From contig JADFOU010000171.1 of the NCBI GenBank assembly GCA_022562655.1, positions 1-5,085 of the forward strand: a DNA stretch of 5,085 nt. The letters are read 5' to 3'. This stretch comes from a candidate division TA06 bacterium. Its GTDB lineage: Bacteria; Hydrothermota; DG-26; E44-bin18; JADFOU01. How positions within the stretch are numbered: position 1 is the first letter of the stretch; each line of letters starts with the position of its first letter. A model generated the notes under the pieces. It had not been told where the DNA came from. It worked only from the letters and a program-made list of their open reading frames with translations, and did not search any database. Shown here one piece after another: positions 1-4,484 of this stretch. Position numbers and translations under genes: made by a program.

Positions 1-1059
1 TGGTGGAGAAGTCATAGTCTTCGGAATGAAAATGAGGAGTTTGGGAAGAGGACAATTCAAGCTTATGAGACAGTCCTTCGTCATAGGACATTTCAAAGTC
101 TAATTGACGAAAGATTGAGTGGTTATGAAGAGCGGAAGTTTAGGCAATTCAAACCGTCTATAACAGAATACACTGGAGGCTTAATGGACAAAATGAACTT
201 TGGAGATCCAAATTTCCGTGAGGATGAAATAGACTATCAAGGATTCCGCATTCTAATTATGCGTAAGAAAATGCTGGATGATGGCACTCTTAACGAAGGT
301 ATTAATTTCTACATCTACGATCAAAATAGTAATGAGATTTTCCATCTTCTTTCTCATTTTACTCATGTACAGAGGACAATAGAAGAGCAAAAATCACCAC
401 AGTTTAATCCGTTGGAGATTGCCGGCGAGAGGGGACTTGAACTGGTAAAGGCTATGATCCTTCTGAAAAGATACCCTGAAAGCGGTGAAAGCATATATAG
501 GCCTCTTGAATCGAAGGAAAGAATACAATCAGATATTTCAGATGACGAAATAGAAATAAGCCTGCTCGAAGCTTTATTCACTATTCGTAGGAACAATCCA
601 GAATCTGAATCTTACCGATTTGAACTATTTCCTGTTGATGGATTTTGTGAGGTACTTGGTATTACACTAAAGCAATATTCTTTTTCTGCAGGAGTTTTGG
701 ATGAAAAAGGTAAGATTGACAAGGGGATAACTGTAGGTGGAGGTATTGAAGGTGGACAAATTTGGATAACATTGAATGGTATTGAAGAACTTAAAGAAAT
801 TAAAAAGAGAAGGCCCAAAAAACTTTTAGAGGTAAAGAAATCTTATGGGGATTGGGAAGTTGTTAAGTTGAATATTTCAAAAGGGGGACAGGCTAAAATT
901 CACAAAGTAAGAAATAATAGGACAGGAGTAGATGGTGCATTGAAAGAGATTATTCCAAAATCGAAAAAGAAAATATCTAGATTTCGAAAAGAGATTGAGA
1001 GTTTAAAACGTTTGAAACATGAATTTATTGTTCAAATATTGGATTCCTCAGTTCAATAA
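1..1059 (+). CDS. N-terminal part of a Ser/Thr protein kinase gene cut off by an IS30-family element (5' partial)
   Basis: The frame is open from base 1, so the true start is probably outside the window. A TTG at 115 is a possible internal start, but no convincing Shine-Dalgarno precedes it. Numbering from that TTG, residues 1-240 match no family I recognise. Residues 147-228 (LLEALFTIRR ... ITLNGIEELKEI) resemble a winged-helix fold, which is a weak inference. From about residue 245 a protein-kinase N-lobe begins: glycine-loop-like ISKGGQAKIHKV (254-265), the VAIK-type lysine in GALKEI (K277), and an alphaC helix RFRKEIESLKRLKH with probable salt-bridge E293. The protein then ends at DSSVQ. 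The catalytic loop (HRD), DFG and whole C-lobe are absent, so it cannot be an active kinase. The last two codons and TAA stop (1057-1059) lie at or inside the left inverted repeat of the insertion sequence. The gene is more AT-rich than the genes to the right. The kinase call is fairly sure; the N-terminal role is unknown. Confidence 0.75.
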   Translation, partial: WWRSHSLRNENEEFGKRTIQAYETVLRHRTFQSLIDERLSGYEERKFRQFKPSITEYTGGLMDKMNFGDPNFREDEIDYQGFRILIMRKKMLDDGTLNEGINFYIYDQNSNEIFHLLSHFTHVQRTIEEQKSPQFNPLEIAGERGLELVKAMILLKRYPESGESIYRPLESKERIQSDISDDEIEISLLEALFTIRRNNPESESYRFELFPVDGFCEVLGITLKQYSFSAGVLDEKGKIDKGITVGGGIEGGQIWITLNGIEELKEIKKRRPKKLLEVKKSYGDWEVVKLNISKGGQAKIHKVRNNRTGVDGALKEIIPKSKKKISRFRKEIESLKRLKHEFIVQILDSSVQ

Positions 1060-1077
1060 GCAAGTGCAACGCTTGGG
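1052..1077 (+). repeat. Left terminal inverted repeat of the IS30-family element
   Basis: Compared with the reverse complement of 2065-2090, 21 of 26 bases match. The match includes TTCAA at the outer end and an uninterrupted AAGTGCAACG at 1062-1071. It supplies the stop codon (TAA, 1057-1059) of the interrupted kinase gene, and its inner half forms the 5' arm of the hairpin at 1068-1099. Confidence 0.82.
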
Positions 1078-1082
1078 ATAAT
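1052..1082 (+). promoter_or_regulatory. Candidate transposase promoter with extended -10
   Basis: GATAAT at 1077-1082 (5 of 6 to consensus) is preceded by TGG at 1074-1076, giving an extended -10 (TGn). TTCAAT at 1052-1057 is a weak -35 with a long 19-nt spacer. An overlapping alternative -10 is TATGAT at 1082-1087. Either would start transcription at about 1089-1094, downstream of the 5' arm of the hairpin. No experimental support; the -10 is good but the -35 is poor. Confidence 0.4.
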
Positions 1083-1099
1083 ATGATATCCTAGGCGTT
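1068..1099 (+). promoter_or_regulatory. Hairpin sequestering the transposase ribosome-binding site
   Basis: Bases 1068-1080 pair with 1087-1099 over 13 consecutive positions (11 Watson-Crick, 2 G-U) around the six-base loop ATATGA. The only Shine-Dalgarno-like sequence before the transposase ATG, AGG at 1093-1095, lies in the 3' arm, which ends on the base before the ATG. Read-through mRNA from the kinase side would contain the whole hairpin and hide the site. mRNA starting at the element's own -10 would lack the 5' arm. This matches the known logic by which IS10 and IS50 avoid activation by outside transcription; its use here is inferred. Confidence 0.65.
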
Positions 1100-2089
1100 A
1101 TGAAAAACATATATAAACAGCTCTCTAGCGAAGAGAGAGACAAAATAGCAGTTCTTCGCGCTCATGGCCTATCTCTTGCAGATATAGCGCAAGTTATAGG
1201 TCGAGATAAAAGCACTATTTCCAGAGAACTCAGGCGTAACAAAGCGCCAATTTACAATGTATATCTGCCTCATAAAGCAGATGCGCGTGCAAAAATGCGA
1301 AAAGAGCAAGCCAGCAAGCGTCCACGGCTTAAAGATTCAATGATTAAAGAATACGTCATAGCCAAACTTAAGCTAGGCTGGTCTCCGGAACAAATAGCCG
1401 GAAGGCTATCTAAGGACCATCCGAATCTCTCAATCAGCCATGAAGCTATCTACCAGTATATCTATGACAAAGAGGCCCACAAGAAATATGATCTAATCTC
1501 TTATCTTGCCAGAGCGCATAAAAAGCGCAAGTTCTTTGGTCAATCACATACGCACACAAAAAGTCACATTCCCAGTCGTGCATCTATAAAAGAACGCCCT
1601 GAATTTATCAATAGACGCGTACAACCAGGCCATTGGGAAATCGATACTATCATCTCTCGCCAAAGTAAGAAGGCCTTAGCAGTAAGCCTAGAGCGTTCAA
1701 GCCGTATGTTACTTATTACTAAGCTTTCAGCAAAGACATCACATGAACTTAAAAGAACCCTTACAAATCGCTTAAACCGTTATCCACAGCGATTGCGGCG
1801 CACCATTACCTATGACAATGGCTCAGAAAATGTTGAACATCAAAAGATCAATGAAGTGCTCGGCACAAAATCATACTTTTGTAACCCATTCCATAGCTGG
1901 GAGAAGGGGTCTGTTGAGTACTCAATCGGTCTTGTTAGACGCTTCTTGCCCAAGAAGACTGACTTTGCTATAATTAGTCACTATCAAGTGAGAAAGATCG
2001 AAAATCTATTAAATACCAGACCTAGAAAATCTCTAAATTTCCAAACTCCTTTAGAGAACTTTAGCTCAAACGTTGCACTTACTGGTTGA
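1100..2089 (+). CDS. IS30-family transposase
   Basis: This 329-residue protein catalyses cut and transfer of its own element with a DDE (RNase H-fold) active site. The N-terminus (about 5-48, LSSEERDKIAVLRAHGLSL...STISRELRRNK) is the helix-turn-helix typical of IS30 transposases, which binds the terminal repeats. A second conserved helical region follows (93-121, GWSPEQIAGRL ... SHEAIYQYIY). The catalytic residues are readable as D182 in GHWEIDTI, D239 in TITYDNGSEN and E273 in EKGSVEYSIGLVRRFLPKKT. Length is normal for the family and there is no frameshift, so the enzyme may be active. One oddity: the usual NENTNGL-like context of the catalytic Glu reads VEYSIGL here. The start is the first ATG, with a weak AGG 4 nt upstream buried in a hairpin. 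The TGA stop lies inside the right inverted repeat. Confidence 0.95.
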   Translation: MKNIYKQLSSEERDKIAVLRAHGLSLADIAQVIGRDKSTISRELRRNKAPIYNVYLPHKADARAKMRKEQASKRPRLKDSMIKEYVIAKLKLGWSPEQIAGRLSKDHPNLSISHEAIYQYIYDKEAHKKYDLISYLARAHKKRKFFGQSHTHTKSHIPSRASIKERPEFINRRVQPGHWEIDTIISRQSKKALAVSLERSSRMLLITKLSAKTSHELKRTLTNRLNRYPQRLRRTITYDNGSENVEHQKINEVLGTKSYFCNPFHSWEKGSVEYSIGLVRRFLPKKTDFAIISHYQVRKIENLLNTRPRKSLNFQTPLENFSSNVALTG

Positions 2090-2090
2090 A
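2065..2090 (-). repeat. Right terminal inverted repeat of the IS30-family element
   Basis: Its reverse complement matches the left repeat at 21 of 26 positions, with the shared core CGTTGCACTT at 2071-2080 on this strand and TTGAA at the outer end (2086-2090). It contains the last codons and the stop of the transposase gene. The following bases (2091 on) do not continue the kinase reading frame in any frame. Confidence 0.82.
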
Positions 2091-2169
2091 TGTAGTCCAT
2101 CAAATTCTTATATTTTTGTTTGTTTTTAGATTTTAGACAATGAACGAAAGAAAAAAACTGAAACTTTCC

Positions 2170-2198
2170 GATACATTTCTCGTAGTTTAAGATATAAG
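2170..2198 (+). promoter_or_regulatory. Weak candidate promoter for the bactofilin-like gene
   Basis: The gap 2091-2229 after the insertion sequence is AT-rich and holds no supportable gene. TATAAG at 2193-2198 (5 of 6 to a -10) has GATACA at 2170-2175 (3 of 6 to a -35) 17 nt upstream. Transcription would start near 2205, just upstream of the Shine-Dalgarno at 2217-2222 and past the ATG at 2203, which agrees with the GTG start chosen for the gene. In AT-rich DNA such matches arise by chance, so this is tentative. Confidence 0.3.
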
Positions 2199-2216
2199 AC
2201 CCATGAAACCAAAGTC

Positions 2217-2222
2217 AGGAGG
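2217..2222 (+). promoter_or_regulatory. Strong Shine-Dalgarno that fixes a GTG start
   Basis: AGGAGG stands exactly 7 nt before an in-frame GTG at 2230. The upstream in-frame ATG at 2203 has no comparable site. The GTG start puts a basic residue pair right before the hydrophobic signal-peptide core. Confidence 0.7.
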
Positions 2223-2229
2223 ATTTGAG

Positions 2230-3435
2230 GTGAGGAAGAATCTGAATGCGATTCTGTCGGTGGTCTTTCTTTTTGGACTTTTACTCTCTGGGAATCAGGC
2301 GATCGCCAAAAAGGGAAGTGTTGGTGGAAACGTGGTCGTGGAGGGAGATACAATTCATGACGATTACTTCACTGGAGGAGGGAGCGTCACCGTTCGGACC
2401 CCCGTGATGGGGGACCTCTTCGTTACGGGGGGAGAAATCACTCTTGAGGGGCCGGTTGGAGGAGATCTCTTCGCCTGTGGAGGAAAAATTAAAATCGAGG
2501 AATCGGTAGATGGGGATATCCTTGCCTTTGGGGGATCCATCCATTCAACCGGGGATGTGAAAGAGGATGCAAGGTTCTTCTGCGGTGAAGTCTTCATCGG
2601 GGGAACCATCGGAAGGAATGTGGCGGTCTTCGGTGGGAGAGTGGAGGTAGGTGAAGGAGGAGAGGTTGGAAGGGATCTCAAAGTTCAGTGTGGGGAGGTA
2701 GAGATCGCTGGAACGATCAAGCGAAATCTGAAGGGCTCCGCAGATAAGGTGACCCTGTCTGGAACGATCGAAGGGGATGTGGATATCAAAGCGGATGAGA
2801 TACTCCTTATGCCCTCGGCTCGAATATTAGGGAATTTCAATTATACCAGCCCCGAAGAAGCGGAAGTTCAGGAAGGAGCCTTCATTCAGGGGGAGATGTC
2901 TCACTCTCTCCCTAAGAAGACGAAAAAGGTGAAGGGTGGAATGGGATTCTTCCCCATTCTCTTCAAGATCCTCTCTCTCGGTGCCCTCATTCTTATTGGG
3001 ATCTTCCTCATCCTTCTCTCTCCGAGACACGTCTCCCGCGCTTCCAACAATATCCGAAGAACACCCTGGAAGAGTTTAGGGCTGGGGCTTCTCCTTCTCA
3101 TCGTTATGCCTGCCGTGGTCGGGATCCTCGCCGTCACCATTATTGGGATTCCCCTCGCCCTTTTATTATTGTTTGCTTATCTGGTCTTCCTCTACTTTGG
3201 CAAGTTGTTCACAGGGCTCTTTATCGGTCAATTCATCCTGAAGGGTTTTGGAAAAGAAGAGAAAGGCAGATTGATCGGAGCCCTCATCCTGGGCCTGGTC
3301 ATCCTGGCTATCCTCACCAGTATCCCCTATGTTGGGAAACTCTTCGGGGTACTGGCTCTCCTCTTTGGGTTGGGAGCGTACTTTACAGAAAGGTTGCAGC
3401 TTTATCGGGAGGCAAAAGAGAAGGGGATGGTTTAA
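2230..3435 (+). CDS. Exported bactofilin-like beta-helix protein with C-terminal membrane domain
   Basis: Read from GTG 2230, the protein has 401 residues. Residues 1-26 form a signal peptide (RKN, a hydrophobic run, then NQAIA with a likely cut before KKG). Residues about 30-215 are a run of short glycine-rich turns with alternating hydrophobic residues, such as VMGDLFVTGGEITLEG, VDGDILAFGGSI and IGRNVAVFGGRVEVG. This is the right-handed beta-helix pattern of the bactofilin / polymer-forming cytoskeletal family. After a charged linker (KKTKKVKGG, about 229-237) come several hydrophobic segments (about 240-264, 282-305, 308-333, 350-385), so the C-terminus is a polytopic membrane domain ending in a basic tail. 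Classical bactofilins are cytoplasmic and lack both signal and membrane segments. Here the helix should face the periplasm or outside. An ATG at 2203 would add nine residues but lacks a ribosome-binding site. Role unknown; an envelope scaffold is a guess. It converges on the rhomboid gene. Confidence 0.82.
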   Translation: MRKNLNAILSVVFLFGLLLSGNQAIAKKGSVGGNVVVEGDTIHDDYFTGGGSVTVRTPVMGDLFVTGGEITLEGPVGGDLFACGGKIKIEESVDGDILAFGGSIHSTGDVKEDARFFCGEVFIGGTIGRNVAVFGGRVEVGEGGEVGRDLKVQCGEVEIAGTIKRNLKGSADKVTLSGTIEGDVDIKADEILLMPSARILGNFNYTSPEEAEVQEGAFIQGEMSHSLPKKTKKVKGGMGFFPILFKILSLGALILIGIFLILLSPRHVSRASNNIRRTPWKSLGLGLLLLIVMPAVVGILAVTIIGIPLALLLLFAYLVFLYFGKLFTGLFIGQFILKGFGKEEKGRLIGALILGLVILAILTSIPYVGKLFGVLALLFGLGAYFTERLQLYREAKEKGMV

Positions 3436-3441
3436 TGAAGA

Positions 3442-3489
3442 TTGAAAATAGAAATATCTTATTGGAAACTGGAGATTGGTTATAGAAAC
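3442..3489 (+). repeat. Degenerate heptamer array after the bactofilin-like gene
   Basis: Five in-phase heptamers run from 3455 to 3489: TATCTTA, TTGGAAA, CTGGAGA, TTGGTTA, TAGAAAC. A looser pair (TTGAAAA, then a six-base TAGAAA) starts at 3442, six bases after the stop codon. Bases 3452-3488 match the reverse complement of 4438-4474 at 33 of 37 positions, so the same repeat lies on both sides of the rhomboid gene in opposite orientation. Confidence 0.72.
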
Positions 3490-3510
3490 CTGTCCTGACG
3501 ACAGGTCAGG
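3489..3510. repeat. Two overlapping, mutually exclusive hairpins
   Basis: CCTGTC (3489-3494) pairs with GACAGG (3500-3505) across a five-base loop. CCTGAC (3494-3499) pairs with GTCAGG (3505-3510), also across five bases. The stems share bases, so only one can form at a time. It sits in the 150-bp gap between two convergent genes. No T-run follows on either strand, so a standard rho-independent terminator is not supported. Confidence 0.65.
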
Positions 3511-3521
3511 GTTAGAAAGTA

Positions 3522-3538
3522 GTCCGCCTCAGGCGGAC
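3522..3538. repeat. Perfect GC-rich hairpin, 7-bp stem with 3-base loop
   Basis: GTCCGCC at 3522-3528 pairs with GGCGGAC at 3532-3538 around TCA. It lies 11 nt after the overlapping hairpin pair, in the same convergent gap. It could help end transcription from both sides, but no T-tract follows, so it may equally be a dispersed palindromic repeat or a protein-binding site. Confidence 0.65.
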
Positions 3539-3585
3539 CATTACAGATTTCCAATATCCATCAACTATTTTTGATTTTCTAAAAA

Positions 3586-4389
3586 TCACTGTTCTTTATA
3601 AAGCTTGCTTGCCTCATCGAGGACCTCTTGTTCTTCTTCGGTGAGGCTTTCCATTCCCTCTCTTGAGATCTTGTTCAGTATGCGATCGACCTCCGCCTGG
3701 ATCTCTTCTCTCTCCTTTCTCCTCCCAGGTTGTGGGCGGACCGAAATCCTGGGTCTTTTCCTCTTCACCCGTTCGAAAAACGACTGGAACCTCCAGTCTC
3801 TTCTAAGATAGAGAAACCCAATCAGCATTCCTCCCAGATGGGCAAAGTGGGCGATGCCATCGGAAGAGTAATTGAAACTTGCTATGAGTTCGATGACACC
3901 GAAGAGGATGACCAAATATTTCGCCTTAATGGGAAAGAAGAAGTTGAGAAAGATGACCCGGTTGGGAAAGAGCATTCCGTAGGCAACCAATATTCCGTAA
4001 ATGGCACCAGAGGCACCGATGGTGGGAATCAGAGAATGAGGAGAGGCAATGACCGTAAGGAGTCCTGCACCAATCCCTGTGATGAAAAAATATTTCAGGA
4101 ACTCCCGATCTCCCCAGGTGGCTTCCAATTCCGACCCAAACATCCAGAGGGCGTACATATTAAAGAGGAGATGGAAGAAACCCCCATGGAGGAACATATA
4201 GGTGACCGCCTGCCAGATGTGAAAGTTCTGCCAGAACTGTACGGGGACGAGACCAAAGAGCATAATGAACTCCCGTCCCGCAACCCATTGGAAGAGGAAG
4301 ATAATCCCATTTGCGATCAGGAGAGACTTAACCGCTTTATTCAACCGAGGTGCAGAAAACCCTCCCCCATAATATTCCCGATAACCCAT
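3586..4389 (-). CDS. Rhomboid-family intramembrane serine protease with C-terminal cytoplasmic tail
   Basis: This 267-residue membrane protease cleaves transmembrane substrates within the bilayer. The hallmark residues are all readable: catalytic S127 in GASGAIYG, catalytic H184 in AHFAHLGG, and H73/N77 in HLLFNMYAL, the oxyanion-site positions equivalent to H150/N154 of GlpG. About six hydrophobic segments span residues 21-195, with the L1 loop ELEATWGDREFLKYF at 87-101. After a basic stretch (about 199-227) the tail EEIQAEVDRILNKISREGMESLTEEEQEVLDEASKL is the small helical domain often found at the end of bacterial rhomboids (DUF6576-like). The start is the first ATG, with no strong Shine-Dalgarno upstream. 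A start further in would lose the usual N-terminus. The gene follows the esterase by 95 bp on the same strand and may share its transcript; the gap is filled by a heptamer array. The substrate is unknown; the surface esterase next door is not an evident one. Confidence 0.94.
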   Translation of the reverse strand: MGYREYYGGGFSAPRLNKAVKSLLIANGIIFLFQWVAGREFIMLFGLVPVQFWQNFHIWQAVTYMFLHGGFFHLLFNMYALWMFGSELEATWGDREFLKYFFITGIGAGLLTVIASPHSLIPTIGASGAIYGILVAYGMLFPNRVIFLNFFFPIKAKYLVILFGVIELIASFNYSSDGIAHFAHLGGMLIGFLYLRRDWRFQSFFERVKRKRPRISVRPQPGRRKEREEIQAEVDRILNKISREGMESLTEEEQEVLDEASKLYKEQ

Positions 4390-4394
4390 ATCTT

Positions 4395-4478
4395 TAACCC
4401 AAATCCTAAATCCAAAACTCCAATTTCTAATCTCTAATTTCTATAACCAATTTCCAGCTTCCAATAACAAATTTCCAG
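4395..4478 (-). repeat. Twelve-unit degenerate heptamer array between esterase and rhomboid genes
   Basis: Read on the - strand from 4478 to 4395, the whole stretch divides into twelve 7-base units with no indels. The first units are CTGGAAA, TTTGTTA; later ones include TTGGTTA, TAGAAAT, TAGAGAT and TAGGATT. Most begin with a pyrimidine and carry purines at positions 3-5 followed by A/T. It begins six bases after the esterase stop codon and ends six bases before the rhomboid ATG, so it makes up nearly all of the spacer. It contains the inverted copy (4438-4474) of the repeat at 3452-3488. Heptanucleotide tandem repeats (STRR) are known from filamentous cyanobacteria; relation to those is not implied. 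Confidence 0.75.
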
Positions 4479-4484
4479 ATACTA

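Larger units (their letters stand above)
1052..2090 (+). mobile_element. IS30-family insertion sequence, complete, about 1039 bp
   Basis: The element has one transposase gene of the IS30 family bounded by imperfect terminal inverted repeats. The outer TTCAA and the inner AAGTGCAACG are identical at both ends. Length and layout (single ORF, stop codon inside the right repeat) fit IS30-family elements. The repeat core resembles ends I remember for this family, but I could not compare it with a database. No convincing 2-3 bp target duplication is visible at the flanks under the most symmetrical choice of ends. This, with the missing kinase remainder, suggests a deletion or rearrangement next to the element. 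The exact outer boundary is uncertain by a few bases. Confidence 0.88.

Noticed and set aside
1914..1925. A perfect 12-bp palindrome (TTGAGTACTCAA) inside the transposase gene.
   Set aside because: It lies in the codons around the conserved catalytic Glu and is single, so coincidence within coding constraint is the simplest reading.
1050..2096. AGT at 1050-1052 and 2094-2096 as a target-site duplication of the element.
   Set aside because: It would require unequal trimming of the two inverted repeats, and a three-base match is expected by chance.
2140..2190. A 16-codon open frame starting ATG in the gap after the insertion sequence.
   Set aside because: There is no Shine-Dalgarno, it is very short and AT-rich, and its sequence is consistent with chance.
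2203..2229. ATG at 2203 as the start of the bactofilin-like gene.
   Set aside because: It has no Shine-Dalgarno and adds nine residues before the signal peptide, while GTG 2230 has AGGAGG at ideal spacing.
3572..3588. A perfect A/T-only-rich hairpin (TGATTTT and AAAATCA around CTA) overlapping the rhomboid stop codon, considered as a terminator.
   Set aside because: The stem is almost all A-T pairs and no T-tract follows on either strand, so it is too weak to call.
3730..4437. A 235-codon open frame on the + strand opposite the rhomboid gene.
   Set aside because: It is antisense to a rhomboid gene with all catalytic motifs, its product is charged and low in recognisable motifs, and it runs into the heptamer array. 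It is a shadow frame.
4395..4478. A CRISPR array as explanation of the repeats.
   Set aside because: Units are 7 bases, contiguous and degenerate, with no spacers of constant length and no cas genes.
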